From Calliopsis andreniformis (lineage: Eukaryota > Arthropoda > Insecta > Hymenoptera > Andrenidae): a stretch of 64,000 bases of DNA. The stretch is taken from the NCBI RefSeq assembly GCF_051401765.1, contig NW_027480422.1:21966001-22030000 (forward strand), in the 5' to 3' direction. Under the pieces are notes generated by a model, which saw nothing but the letters and a program-made list of their open reading frames with translations, was not told where the DNA came from and did not search any database. Shown here piece by piece: positions 25,791 to 39,874 of the stretch. Each line of letters opens with the position of its first letter. The stretch's first letter is position 1. The translations under genes were made by a program, and so were the position numbers.

Positions 25791-27210
25791 CGAAGCATAA
25801 AATACAAAATAAATAGAACAGTTTTTCCATTGTATGAAACGAATAATTGCATCCAGTGTGAAAGTTATGGTCATTTCTACGTTCCGGGCAACCTAGGCTT
25901 CACTCTAGGGCGTTGTTCCACCAGATCGAATAGTTAGGGCCTGAGAAGTCAACGTCAGAAGCATAAAATACAATATAAATACAACAGCTTTTCCATCGTA
26001 TATAATGTATAGTTGCAAACAGTGTGAAAGTAAAGGTCATTTCGTGGTTCCGGGCAACCTAGGCTTAACTGCAGGGCGTTGCTCTACCAGATCGCATAGC
26101 TATGGACTTAAAATTTAACGCCAGAAGCATAAAATACAATAAAAATGCAACAGTTTTTCCATCGCATAACAGGAATAATGGCAACCAGTGTGAAAGTTAT
26201 GGTCATTTCTACGTTCCGGGCAACCTAGGCTTCACTCTAGTGCTTTGTTCCACCAGATCGAATAGTTAGGGCCTAAGAAGTCAACGCGCGAAGCATAAAA
26301 TACAAAATAAATAGAACAGTTTTTCCATTGTATGAAACGAATAATTGCAACCAGTGTGAAAGATATGGTCATTTCTACGTTACGGGCAACCTAGGCTTCA
26401 CTCTAGGTCGTTGCTCCACCAAATCGAATAGCTAGGGCCTTAGAAGTCATAGCACGAAGCATAAAATACAAAATTAATACAACAGTTATTCCATCGTATA
26501 ACAGGTATAATTACAACCAGGGTGAAAGTAATGGGCATTTCTACGTTCCGAGCAACCTAGGCTTCACTCTAGGGCGTAGCTCCACCAGGTCGAGTAGTTA
26601 GGGCCTTAGAAAACAACTCCAGACGCATAAAATACAATAAAAATACAACAGTTTTTCCATCGTATAAAAAGAATAATTGGAACCAGTGTCAAAGTAATGG
26701 TCATTTCTACGTTTCGGGCAATCTAGGCTTCACTCAAGAGCGTAGCTCCACCAGATCGAATAGTTAGGGCCTTAGAAGTCAACGCCCGAAGCATAAAATA
26801 CAAAATAAATAGAACAGTTTTTCCATTGTATGAAACGAATAATTGCATCCAGTGTGAAAGTTATGGTCATTTCTACGTTCCGGGCAACCTAGGCTTCACT
26901 CTAGGGCGTTGTTCCACCAGATCGAATAGTTAGGGCCTGAGAAGTCAACGTCAGGAACATAAAATACAATATAAATACAACAGCTTTTCCATCGTATATA
27001 ATGTATAGTTGCAAACAGTGTGAAAGTAAAGGTCATTTCTTGGTTCCGGGCAACCTAGGCTTAACTGCAGGGCGTTGCTCCACCAGATCGCATAGCTATG
27101 GACTTAAAATTTAACGCCAGAAGCATAAAATACAATAAAAATGCAACAGTTTTTCCATCGTATAACAGGAATAATTGCAACCAGTGTGAAAGTTATGGTC
27201 ATTTCTACGT
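25780..27210 (+). repeat. HOR-D 6-mer (996 bp), first occurrence
   Basis: A 6-monomer unit is marked by CCTGAGAAGTCAACGTCAG at 25,940 and 26,936, exactly 996 bp apart. In order the unit has a GGCCTGAG monomer, a GCATAGCTATGGACTTAAAA monomer, a CGCGAAGCATAAAATACAAAAT monomer type, an AGTCATAGCACGAAGC monomer, an AAAACAACTCCAGACGC monomer, and another CGCGAAGC monomer. The same marker occurs 17 times between 25.9 and 60.0 kb, so this is the most used HOR of the window. Confidence 0.88.
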
Positions 27211-30200
27211 TACGGGCAACCTAGGCTTCACTCTAGGGCTTTGTTCCACCAGATCGAATAGTTAGGGCCTAAGAAGTCAGCGCCAGAAGCATAAAGTACA
27301 ATATAAATACAATAGCTTTTCCATCGTATATAATGTATATTTGAAAACAGTGTGAAAGTAAAGGTAATTTCTACGTACCTGGCAACCTAGGCTTAACTGT
27401 AGGGCGTTGCTCCACAAGATCGAATAGTTAGGGCCTCAGAAGTCAACGCCAGAAGCATAAAATGCAATAAAAATTCAACAGTTTTTATATCGTATTATAG
27501 GAATAATTGCCAACAGTGTGAAATAAAGGTCATTTCTACGTTCCGGGCAACCTAGGCTTAACTGTAGGCGTTGCTCCACCAGATAGAATAGTTAGGGACT
27601 TAGAATTCAACGCCAGAAACATAAAATACAACATAAGTACAACAGTTTTTCCATCGTATAACAGGAATGATTGCAACCAGTGTGAAAGTACAGGTCATTT
27701 CTACGTTCCGGGCAACCTAGGCTTCGCTTAAGGGCGTTGCTCCAACAGATCGAATAGCTAGGGCCTAAAAACTCAACGCCAGAAGCATACAATCCAATAT
27801 AAATACAACAGCTTTACCATCGTATATAATGTATATTTGCAAACAGTGTGAAGGTATAGGTCATTTCTACGTTCCGGGCAACCTAGGCTTAACTGTAGGG
27901 CGTTGCTCCACCAGATCGAATAGTTAGGGCCTTAGAAGTCAACGCGCGAAGCATAAAATACAAAATAAATAGAACAGTTTTTCCATTGTATGAAACGAAT
28001 AATTGCAACCAGTGTGAAAGTAATGGTCATTTCTACGTTCCGTGCAACCTAGGCTTCACTCTAGGGCGTTGCTCCACCACATCGAATGGCTGCAGCTTTA
28101 GAAGTCAACGCGCGAAGCATAAAATACAAAATAAATAGAACAGTTTTTCCATTGTATGAAACGAATAATTGCATCCAGTGTGAAAGTTATGGTCATTTCT
28201 ACGTTCCGGGCAACCTAGGCTTCACTCTAGGGCGTTGTTCCACCAGATCGAATAGTTAGGGCCTGAGAAGTCAACGTCAGAAGCATAAAATACAATATAA
28301 ATACAACAGCTTTTCCATCGTATATAATGTATAGTTGCAAACAGTGTGAAAGTAAAGGTCATTTCGTGGTTCCGGGCAACCTAGGCTTAACTGCAGGGCG
28401 TTGCTCTACCAGATCGCATAGCTATGGACTTAAAATTTAACGCCAGAAGCATAAAATACAATAAAAATGCAACAGTTTTTCCATCGCATAACAGGAATAA
28501 TGGCAACCAGTGTGAAAGTTATGGTCATTTCTACGTTCCGGGCAACCTAGGCTTCACTCTAGTGCTTTGTTCCACCAGATCGAATAGTTAGGGCCTAAGA
28601 AGTCAACGCGCGAAGCATAAAATACAAAATAAATAGAACAGTTTTTCCATTGTATGAAACGAATAATTGCAACCAGTGTGAAAGATATGGTCATTTCTAC
28701 GTTACGGGCAACCTAGGCTTCACTCTAGGTCGTTGCTCCACCAAATCGAATAGCTAGGGCCTTAGAAGTCATAGCACGAAGCATAAAATACAAAATTAAT
28801 ACAACAGTTATTCCATCGTATAACAGGTATAATTACAACCAGGGTGAAAGTAATGGGCATTTCTACGTTCCGAGCAACCTAGGCTTCACTCTAGGGCGTA
28901 GCTCCACCAGGTCGAGTAGTTAGGGCCTTAGAAAACAACTCCAGACGCATAAAATACAATAAAAATACAACAGTTTTTCCATCGTATAAAAAGAATAATT
29001 GGAACCAGTGTCAAAGTAATGGTCATTTCTACGTTTCGGGCAATCTAGGCTTCACTCAAGAGCGTAGCTCCACCAGATCGAATAGTTAGGGCCTTAGAAG
29101 TCAACGTGCGAAGCATAAAATACAAAATAAATAGAACAGTTTTTCCATTGTATGAAACGAATAATTGCATCCAGTGTGAAAGTTATGGTCATTTCTACGT
29201 TCCGGGCAACCTAGGCTTCACTCTAGGGCGTTGTTCCACCAGATCGAATAGTTAGGGCCTGAGAAGTCAACGTCAGAAGCATAAAATACAATATAAATAC
29301 AACAGCTTTTCCATCGTATATAATGTATAGTTGCAAACAGTGTGAAAGTAAAGGTCATTTCGTGGTTCCGGGCAACCTAGGCTTAACTGCAGGGCGTTGC
29401 TCCACCAGATCGCATAGCTATGGACTTAAAATTTAACGCCAGAAGCATAAAATACAACAAAAATGCAACAGTTTTTCCATCGTATAACAGGAATAATGGC
29501 AACCAGTGTGAAAGTTATGGTCATTTCTACGTTCCGGGCAACCTAGGCTTCACTCTAGTGCTTTGTTCCACCAGATCGAATAGTTAGGGCCTAAGAAGTC
29601 AACGCGCGAAGCATAAAATACAAAATAAATAGAACAGTTTTTCCATTGTATGAAACGAATAATTGCAACCAGTGTGAAAGATATGGTCATTTCTACGTTA
29701 CGGGCAACCTAGGCTTCACTCTAGGTCGTTGCTCCACCAAATCGAATAGCTAGGGCCTTAGAAGTCATAGCACGAAGCATAAAGTACAAAATTAATACAA
29801 CAGTTATTCCATCGTATAACAGGTATAATTACAACCAGGGTGAAAGTAATGGGCATTTCTACGTTCCGAGCAACCTAGGCTTCACTCTAGGGCGTAGCTC
29901 CACCAGGTCGAGTAGTTAGGGCCTTAGAAAACAACTCCAGACGCATAAAATACATTAAAAATACAACAGTTTTTCCATCGTATAAAAAGAATAATTGCAA
30001 CCAGTGTCAAAGTAATGGTCATTTCTACGTTTCGGGCCATCTAGGCTTCACTCAAGAGCGTTGCTCCACCAGATCGAATAGTTAGGGCCTTAGAAGTCAA
30101 CGCCCGAAGCATAAAATACAAAATAAATAGAACAGTTTTTCCATTGTATGAAACGAATAATTGCATCCAGTGTGAAAGTTATGGTCACTTCTACGTTCCG

Positions 30201-30253
30201 GGCAACCTAGGCTTCACTCTAGGGCGTTGTTCCACCAGATCGAATAGTTAGGG
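26936..30253 (+). repeat. HOR-D superunit, 8+6+6 = 20 monomers (3,318 bp)
   Basis: The HOR-D marker lies at 26,936, 28,262, 29,258 and 30,254, giving steps of 1,326, 996 and 996 bp, or 8, 6 and 6 monomers. The 8-monomer part has private monomers (AAGTCAGCGCCAGAAGC near 27,280, TTTTTATATCGTATTATAGG near 27,482, GGCTGCAGCTTTAGAAG near 28,087). These return 3,318 bp later near 30,598, 30,800 and 31,405. The array is therefore hierarchical: monomer, then 6-mer, then 20-mer. Confidence 0.85.
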
Positions 30254-31425
30254 CCTGAGAAGTCAACGTCAGAAACATAAAATACAATATAAATACAACA
30301 GCTTTTCCATCGTATATAATGTATAGTTGCAAACAGTGTGAAAGTAAAGGTCATTTCTTGGTTCCGGGCAACCTAGGCTTAACTGCAGGGCGTTGCTCCA
30401 CCAGATCGCATAGCTATGGACTTAAAATTTAACGCCAGAAGCATAAAATACAATAAAAATGCAACAGTTTTTCCATCGTATAACAGGAATAATTGCAACC
30501 AGTGTGAAAGTTATGGTCATTTCTACGTTCCGGGCAACCTAGGCTTCACTCTAGGGCTTTGTTCCACCAGATCGAATAGTTAGGGCCTAAGAAGTCAGCG
30601 CCAGAAGCATAAAGTACAATATAAATACAATAGCTTTTCCATCGTATATAATGTATATTTGAAAACAGTGTGAAAGTAAAGGTAATTTCTACGTACCTGG
30701 CAACCTAGGCTTAACTGTAGGGCGTTGCTCCACAAGATCGAATAGTTAGGGCCTCAGAAGTCAACGCCAGAAGCATAAAATGCAATAAAAATACAACAGT
30801 TTTTATATCGTATTATAGGAATAATTGCCAACAGTGTGAAATAAAGGTCATTTCTACGTTCCGGGCAACCTAGGCTTAACTGTAGGCGTTGCTCCACCAG
30901 ATAGAATAGTTAGGGACTTAGAATTCAACGCCAGAAACATAAAATACAACATAAGTACAACAGATTTTCCATCGTATAACAGGAATGATTGCAACCAGTG
31001 TGAAAGTACAGGTCATTTCTACGTTCCGGGCAACCTAGGCTTCGCTGAAGGGCGTTGCTCCACCAGATCGAATAGCTAGGGCCTAAAAACTCAACGCCAG
31101 AAGCATACAATCCAATATAAATACAACAGCTTTACCATCGTATATAATGTATATTTGCAAACAGTGTGAAGGTATAGGTCATTTCTACGTTCCGGGCAAC
31201 CTAGGCTTAACTGTAGGGCGTTGCTCCACCAGATCGAATAGTTAGGGCCTTAGAAGTCAACGCGCGAAGCATAAAATACAAAATAAATAGAACAGTTTTT
31301 CCATTGTATGAAACGAATAATTGCAACCAGTGTGAAAGTAATGGTCATTTCTACGTTCCGTGCAACCTAGGCTTCACTCTAGGGCGTTGCTCCACCACAT
31401 CGAATGGCTGCAGCTTTAGAAGTCA
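30254..31425 (+). repeat. HOR-D superunit, second partial copy
   Basis: This repeats the 8-monomer part of the superunit (26,936-28,107) at 3,318 bp with few differences, such as GCTGAAGGGCG for GCTTAAGGGCG near 31,044. It then departs at about 31,425, where GGCTGCAGC is followed by AACGCCAGAGGC instead of AACGCGCGAAGC. Confidence 0.83.
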
Positions 31426-33960
31426 ACGCCAGAGGCATAAAATACAATATAAATACTACAGTTTTTCCATCGTATACAATCAATGATTGCAAACATTGTG
31501 AAAGTAACGGTCATTTCTACGTTCCGGGTAACCTGGGCTTGAACTCTAGGGCGTTGCTCCACCAAATCGAATAGTTAGGGCCTAAGAAGTGGACGCCAGA
31601 AGCATAAAATACAATAAAATTACAACAGTATTTCCATCGTATAGCATGAGTAATTGCAACCAGTGTGAAAGTGATGGTCATTTCTACGTTCCGGGCAACC
31701 TTGGCCTATCTTTAGGGCGTTGCTCCTCCAGATCGAATGGATAGGGCCTAAGAAGTCAACGCCAGAAGCATAAAATAAAATAAATATACAACCGTTGTTC
31801 CATCGTATACCAGGAATAATTACAACAAGTGTGAAAGTAATGGCCATTTCTACGTTCCGGAATCCTAGACTCAACTCTGAGGAATTGCTCCAACAGATCG
31901 AATAGCTAGGGCCTTAGAAGTCAACGCCCGAAACATAAAATACAATAAAAATACAGCAGTTTTTCCTTCGTATAACAGGAATAATTGCAACAAGCGTGAA
32001 GGTAATGGTCATTTCTACATCCCGGGCAACATAGGCTTCACTCTTGGATGTTGCCCCATCAGATCGCCTAGCTAGGACCTTAGAAGTCAAAGCCATAAGC
32101 AGAAAATACAATAAAAATGCAACAGTTTTTCCATCGTATAGCATGAGTAATTGCAACCAGTGTGAAAGTGATGGTCATTTCTACGTTCCGGGCAACCTTG
32201 GCCTATCTTTAGGGCGTTGCTCCACCAGATCGAATAGTTAGGGACTTAGAATTCAACGCCAGAAGCATAAAATACAATAAAAATACAACAGTTTTCCATC
32301 GTTGAAAAGAATAATTGCAACCAGTGTGAAAGCAATGGTCATTACTACGTTTCGGGCAACATAGGCTTCACTCTTGGACGTTGCCTCACGAGAATGAATA
32401 GCTAGGACCTTAGAAGTCAACGCCAGAAGCATAAAATACAACATGGATACAACACCTTTTCCATCGGATAAAACTAATAATTTCAACCAGTGTGAAAGTT
32501 ATGGTCATTCCTACGTTCCGTGCAACCTTGTCTTTACTCTAGGGCGTTGCTCCACCAGATCGAATTGTTAGGGACTTGGAAGTCAACGCCCCAAGCATAA
32601 AATACAAAATTAATAGAACAGTTTTTCCATTGCATAAAACGAATAATTGCAACCAGTGTGAAGATTATGGTAATTTCTACGTTCCGTGCAACATAGGCTT
32701 CACTCTAGGGCGTTGCTCCACAACATCGAATAGCTACGGCTTTAGAAGTCAACGCCAGAAGCATAAAATACAATATAAATACAAGAGTTTTTCCATCGTA
32801 TACAATGAATGATTGCAAACATTGTGAAAGTAACGGTCATTTCTACGTTCCGGGCAACCTAGGCTTCACTCTAGGCCGTTGCTCCACCAGATCGAATAGC
32901 TAGGCCCTTAGAAGTCAACGCGTAAAGAATAAAATACAAAATAAATAGAACAGTTTTTCCATTGTATGAAACGAATAATTGCAACCAGTGTGAAAGTTAT
33001 GGTCTTTTCTACGTTCCGGGCTACCTAGGCTTCACTATAGAACGTTGTTCCACCAGATCGAAAAGTTAGGGCCTAAGAAGTCAACGTCAGAAGCATACAA
33101 TACTATATAAATACTACAGCTTTTCCATCGTATATAATTTATATTTGCAAACAGTGTGAAAGTAAAGGTCATTTCTAGGTTCCGGGCAACCTAGGCTTAA
33201 CTGTAGGGTGTTGCTCCACCAGATCGCATAGCTATGGACTTAAAATTTAACGCCAGAAGCATAAAATACAATAAAAATGCAACAGTTTTTCTATAGTATA
33301 ACAGGAATAATTGCAACCAGTGTGAAAGTACAGGTCATTTCTACGTTCCGGGCAATCTAGGCTTCGCACTAGGGCCTTGCTCCACCAGATCGAATAGCTA
33401 GGGACTTAGAAGTCAACCCCACAAGCATAAAATATAATAAAAATGCAACAGTTTTTCCATCGTATAACAGGAATAATTGCAACCAGTGTGAAAGTACAGG
33501 TCATTTCTACGTTACGGGCAACGTAGGTTTCGCTGTAGGGAGTTGCTGCACCAGATCGAATAGCTAGGGACTTAGAAGTCAACGCCAGAAGCATAAAATA
33601 CAATAAAAATGCAACAGTTTTTCCATCGTATAACAGGAATAATTGCAACCAGTGTGAAAGTACAGGTCATTTCTACGTTACGGGCAACCTAGGTTTCGCT
33701 GTTGGGAGTTGCTCCACCAGATCGATTAGCTAGGGACTTAGAAGTCAACGCCAGAAGCATAAAATACGATAAAAATGCAACAGTCTTTCCATCGTATGAT
33801 AGGAATAACTGCAACCAGTGTGAATGTACTGGTCATTTCTATGTTCCCGGTAACCTAGGCTTCACTCTAGGGCGTTGCTGCACCAGACCGAATAGCGAGG
33901 GACTTAGAAGTCAACGCGCGAAGCATAAAATACAAAATAAATACAACAGTTTTTCCATTG
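31426..33960 (+). repeat. mosaic module M (left copy)
   Basis: About 31,304-32,235 is repeated near 47,559-48,494 (offset about 16,255) and 61,833-62,769. About 32,370-33,960 is repeated at 35,860-37,450 at exactly 3,486 bp (21 monomers). It carries the short TTCCGGAATCCTAGAC monomer at 31,855 and a one-base insertion near 31,540 (GGCTTGAACTC, where its relatives read GGCTTGACTC). No gene or unique sequence lies here. Confidence 0.82.
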
Positions 33961-35860
33961 TATGAAACGAATAATTGCAACCAGTGTGAAAGATATGGTC
34001 ATTTCTACGTTACGGGCAACCTAGGCTTCACTCTAGGTCGTTGCTCCACCAAATCGAATAGCTAGGGCCTTAGAAGTCATAGCACGAAGCATAAAATACA
34101 AAATTAATACAACAGTTATTCCATCGTATAAAAGGTATAATTACAACCAGGGTGAAAGTAATGGGCATTTCTACGTTCCGAGCAACCTAGGCTTCACTCT
34201 AGGGCGTAGCTCCACCAGGTCGAGTAGTTAGGGCCTTAGAAAACAACTCCAGACGCATAAAATACAATAAAAATACAACAGTTTTTCCATCGTATAAAAA
34301 GAATAATTGCAACCAGTGTCAAAGTAATGGTCATTTCTACGTTTCGGGCAATCTAGGCTTCACTCAAGAGCGTAGCTCCACCAGATCGAATAGTTAGGGC
34401 CTTAGAAGTCAACGCGCGAAGCATAAAATACAAAATAAATAGAACAGTTTTTCCATTGTATGAAACGAATAATTGCATCCAGTGTGAAAGTTATGGTCAT
34501 TTCTACGTTCCGGGCAACCTAGGCTTCACTCTAGGGCGTTGTTCCACCAGATCGAATAGTTAGGGCCTGAGAAGTCAACGTCAGAAGCATAAAATACAAT
34601 ATAAATACAACAGCTTTTCCATCGTATATAATGTATAGTTGCAAACCGTGTGAAAGTAAAGGTCATTTCTTGGTTCCGGGCAACCTAGGCTTAACTGCAG
34701 GGCGTTGCTCCACCAGATCGCATAGCTATGGACTTAAAATTTAACGCCAGAAGCATAAAATACAATAAAAATGCAACAGTTTTTCCATCGTATAACAGGA
34801 ATAATTGCAACCAGTGTGAAAGTTATTGTCATTTCTACGTTCCGGGCAACCTAGGCTTCACTCTAGGGCGTTGCTGCACCAGACCGAATAGCGAGGGACT
34901 TAGAAGTCAACGCGCGAAGCATAAAATACAAAATAAATAGAACAGTTTTTCCATTGTATGAAACGAATAATTGCAACCAGTGTGAAAGATATGGTCATTT
35001 CTACGTTACGGGCAACCTAGGCTTCACTCTAGGTCGTTGCTCCACCAAATCGAATAGCTAGGGCCTTAGAAGTCATAGCACGAAGCATAAAATACAAAAT
35101 TAATACAACAGTTATTCCATCGTATAACAGGTATAATTACAACCAAGGTGAAAGTAATGGGCATTTCTACGTTCCGAGCAACCTAGGCTTCACTCTAGGG
35201 CGTAGCTCCACCAGGTCGAGTAGTTAGGGCCTTAGAAAACAACTCCAGACGCATAAAATACAATAAAAATACAACAGTTTTTCCATCGTATAAAAAGAAT
35301 AATTGCAACCAGTGTCAAAGTAATGGTCATTTCTACGTTTCGGGCCATCTAGGCTTCACTCAAGAGCGTTGCTCCACCAGATCGAATAGTTAGGGCCTTA
35401 GAAGTCAACGCGCGAAGCATAAAATACAAAATAAATAGAACAGTTTTTCCATTGTATGAAACGAATAATTGCAACCAGTGTGAAAGTTATGGTCATTTCT
35501 ACGTTCCGGGCAACCTAGGCTTCACTCTAGGGCGTTGTTCCACCAGATCGAATAGTTAGGGCCTGAGAAGTCAACGTCAGAAGCATAAAATACAATATAA
35601 ATACAACAGCTTTTCCATCGTATATAATGTATAGTTGCAAACAGTGTGAAAGTAAAGGTCATTTCTTGGTTCCGGGCAACCTAGGCTTAACTGCAGGGCG
35701 TTGCTCCACCAGATCGCATAGCTATGGACTTAAAATTTAACGCCAGAAGCATAAAATACAATAAAAATGCAACAGTTTTTCCATCGTATAACAGGAATAA
35801 TTGCAACCAGTGTGAAAGTTATGGTCATTACTACGTTTCGGGCAACATAGGCTTCACTCT
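33961..35860 (+). repeat. HOR-D 6-mers, second cluster
   Basis: The HOR-D marker lies at 34,566 and 35,562, 996 bp apart, and all six monomer types occur in the same order as at 25.8-30.5 kb. The right edge is at about 35,810-35,830, inside GCAACCAGTGTGAAAGTTATGG, where the array changes to the TTACTACGTTTCGGGC monomer of module M. Confidence 0.85.
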
Positions 35861-37450
35861 TGGACGTTGCCTCACGAGAATGAATAGCTAGGACCTTAGA
35901 AGTCAACGCCAGAAGCATAAAATACAACATGGATACAACACCTTTTCCATCGGATAAAACAAATAATTTCAACCAGTGTGAAAGTTATGGTCATTCCTAC
36001 GTTCCGTGCAACCTTGTCTTTACTCTAGGGCGTTGCTCGACCAGATCGAATTGTTAGGGACTTGGAAGTCAACGCCCCAAGCATAAAATACAAAATTAAT
36101 AGAACAGTTTTTCCATTGCATAAAACGAATAATTGCAACCAGTGTGAAGATTATGGTAATTTCTACGTTCCGTGCAACATAGGCTTCACTCTAGGGCGTT
36201 GCTCCACAACATCGAATAGCTGCGGCCTTAGAAGTCAACGCCAGAAGCATAAAATACAATATATATACAAGAGTTTTTCCATCGTATACAATGAATGATT
36301 GCAAACATTGTGAAAGTATCGGTCATTTCTACGTTCCGGGCAACCTAGGCTTCACTCTAGGCCGTTGCTCCACCAGATCGAATAGCTAGGCCCTTAGAAG
36401 TCAACGCGTGAAGCATAAAATACAAAATAAATAGAACAGTTTTTCCATTGTATGAAACGAATAATTGCAACCAGTGTGAAAGTTATGGTCTTTTCGACGT
36501 TCCGGGCAACCTAGGCTTCACTATAGAGCGTTGTTCCACCAGATCGAAAAGTTAGGGCCTAAGAAGTCAACGTCAGAAGAATACAATACAATATAAATAC
36601 TACAGCTTTTCCATCGTATATAATGTATATTTGCAAACAGTGTGAAAGTAAAGGTCATTTCTAGGTTCCGGGCAACCTAGGCTTAACTGTAGGGTGTTGC
36701 TCCACCAGATCGCATAGCTAGGGACTTAAAATTTAACGCCAGAAGCATAAAATACAATAAAAATGCAACAGTTTTTCTATAGTATAACAGGAATAATTGC
36801 AACCAGTGTGAAAGTACAGGTCATTTCTACGTTCCGGGCAACCTAGGCTTCGCACTAGGGCCTTGCTCCACCAGATCGAATAGCTAGGGACTTAGAAGTC
36901 AACCCCACAAGCATAAAATATAATAAAAATGCAACAGTTTTTCCATCGTATAACAGGAATAATTGCAACCAGTGTGAAAGTACAGGTCATTTCTACGTTA
37001 CGGGCAACGTAGGTTTCGCTGTAGGGAGTTGCTGCACCAGATCGAATAGCTAGGGACTTAGAAGTCAACGCCAGAAGGATAAAATACAATAAAAATGCAA
37101 CAGTTTTTCCATCGTCTAACAGGAATAATTGCAACCAGTGTGAAAGTACAGGTCATTTCTACGTTACGGGCAACCTAGGTTTCGCTGTTGGGAGTTGCTC
37201 CACCAGATCGAATAGCTAGGGACTTAGAAGTCAACGCCAGAAGCATAAAATACAATAAAAATGCAACAGTCTTTCCATCGTATGATAGGAATAACTGCAA
37301 CCAGTGGGAATGTACTGGTCATTTCTATGTTCCCGGTAACCTAGGCTTCACTCTAGGGCGTTGCTGCACCAGACCGAATAGCGAGGGACTTAGAAGTCAA
37401 CGCGCGAAGCATAAAATACAAAATAAATAGAACAGTTTTTCCATTGTATG
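35861..37450 (+). repeat. module M, 21-monomer-offset copy
   Basis: Repeats 32,370-33,960 at 3,486 bp with sparse substitutions. About 36,400-37,990 also recurs at about 46,180-47,770 (offset 9,783). Markers are AGTCAACCCCACAAGC at about 36,897 and 46,680, and the CCAGTGGGAATGTAC variant at about 37,302 and 47,085. That variant is shared with 61,690 but absent from 33,815, so these three copies are closer to each other than to the tandem neighbour. Confidence 0.82.
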
Positions 37451-39874
37451 AAACGAATAATTGCAACCAGTGTGAAAGTTATGGTCATTTCTACGTTCCG
37501 GGCAACCTAGGCTTCGCTTAAGGGCGTTGCTCCACCAGATCGAATAGCTAGGGCCTAAAAACTCAACGCCAGAAGCATAAAATCCAATATAAATACAACA
37601 GCTTTACCATCGTATATAATGTATATTTGCAAACAGTGTGAAGGTATAGGTCATTTCTACGTTCCGGGCAACCTAGGCTTAACTGTAGGGCGTTGCTCCA
37701 CCAGATCGAATAGTTAGGGCCTTAGAAGTCAACGCGCGAAGCATAAAATACAAAATAAATAGAACAGTTTTTCCATTGTATGAAACGAATAATTGCAACC
37801 AGTGTGAAAGTAATGGTCATTTCTACGTTCCGTGCAACCTAGGCTTCACTCTAGGGCGTTGCTCCACCACATCGAATGGCTGCAGCTTTAGAAGTCAACG
37901 CCAGAGGCATAAAATACAATATAAATACTACAGTTTTTCCATCGTATACAATCAATGATTGCAAACATTGTGAAAGTAACGGCCATTTCTACGTTCCGGG
38001 TAACCTGGGCTTGACTCTAGGGCGTTGCCCCATCAGATCGCCTAGCTAGGACCTTAGAAGTCAAAGCCATAAGCAGAAAATACAATAAAAATGCAACAGT
38101 TTTTCCATCGTATAGCATGAGTAATTGCAACCAGTGTGAAAGTGATGGACATTTCTACGTTCCGGGCAACCTTGGCCTATCTTTAGGGCGTTGCTCCACC
38201 AGATCGAATAGTTAGGGACTTAGAATTCAACGCCAGAAGCATAAAATACAATAAAAATACAACAGTTTTCCATCGTTGAAAAGAATAATTGCAACCAGTG
38301 TGAAAGCAATGGTCATTACTACGTTTCGGGCAACATAGGCTTCACTCTTGGACGTTGCCTCACGAGAATGAATAGCTAGGACCTTAGAAGTCAACGCCAG
38401 AAGCATAAAATACAACATGGATACATCACCTTTTCCATCGGATAAAACTAATAATTTCAACCAGTGTGAAAGTTATGGTCATTCCTACGTTCCGTGCAAC
38501 CTTGTCTTTACTCTAGGGCGTTGCTCCACCAGATCGAATTGTTAGGGACTTGGAAGTCAACGCCCCAAGCATAAAATACAAAATTAATAGAACAGTTTTT
38601 CCAATGCATAAAACGAATAATTGCAACCAGTGTGAAGATTATGGTAATTTCTACGTTCCGTGCAACATAGGCTTCACTCTAGGGCGTTGCTCCACAACAT
38701 CGAATAGCTACGGCTTTAGAAGTCAACGCCAGAAGCATAAAATACAATATAAATACAAGAGTTTTTCCATCGTATACAATGAATGATTGCAAACATTGTG
38801 AAAGTTATGGTCTTTTCTACGTTCCGGGCAACCTAGGCTTCACTATAGAGCGTTGTTCCACCAGATCGAAAAGTTAGGGCCTAAGAAGTCAACGTCAGAA
38901 GCATACAATACAATATAAATACTACAGCTTTTCCATCGTATATAATGTATATTTGCAAACAGTGTGAAAGTAAAGGTCATTTCTAGGTTCCGGGCAACCT
39001 AGGCTTAACTGTAGGGTGTTGCTCCACCAGATCGCATAGCTAGGGACTTAAAATTTAACGCCAGAAGCATAAAATACAATAAAAATGCAACAGTTTTTCT
39101 ATAGTATAACAGGAATAATTGCAACCAGTGTGAAAGTACAGGTCATTTCTACGTTCCGGGCAACCTAGGCTTCGCACTAGGGCCTTGCTCCACCAGATCG
39201 AATAGCTAGGGACTTAGAAGTCAACCCCACAAGCATAAAATATAATAAAAATGCAACAGTTTTTCCATCGTATAACAGGAATAATTGCAACCAGTGTGAA
39301 AGTACAGGTCATTTCTACGTTCCGGGCAACCTAGGTTTCGCTGTAGGGCGTTGCTCCACCAGATCGAGTAGCTAGCGGCTAAGAAGTCAACGCCAGAAGC
39401 ATAAAACACAATAAAAATACAACAGTTTTTCCATCGTATAAAAGGAATAATTGCAACCAGTGTGAAAGTTATGGTCATTTCTACGTTACGGGCAACCTAG
39501 GTTTCGCTGTTGGGAGTTGCTCCACCAGATCGAATAGCTAGGGACTTAGAAGTCAACGCCAGAAGCGTAAAATACAATAAAAATGCAACAGTCTTTCCAT
39601 CGTATGATAGGAATAACTGCAACCAGTGTGAATGTACTGGTCATTTCTATGTTCCGGGTAACCTATGCTTCACTCTAGGGCGCTGCTCCACCAGATCGCA
39701 TAGCTATGGACTTAAAATTTAACGTCAGAAGCATAAAATACAATAAAAATGCAATAGTTTTTCCATCGTATAACAGGAATAATTGCAACCAGTGTCAAAG
39801 TAATGGTCATTTCTACGTTTCGGGCCATCTAGGCTTCACTCAAGAGCGTTGCTCCACCAGATCGAATAGTTAGG
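37451..39874 (+). repeat. mosaic with internal 3-monomer and 1-monomer deletions
   Basis: About 37,776-38,020 follows the 31.3-kb copy of module M, then jumps at the shared CTCTAGGGCGTTGC, about 38,017-38,030, to the CCCATCAGATCGCCTAGC monomer. Relative to 31.3-32.3 kb, three monomers (498 bp) are gone. Near 38,790 a further monomer is missing compared with 32.8, 36.3 and 56.5 kb, at ATTGTGAAAGTTATGG. At about 39,670-40,500 a 498-bp (3-monomer) tandem duplication begins: CGGGCCATCT at 39,821 and 40,319. Confidence 0.78.
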
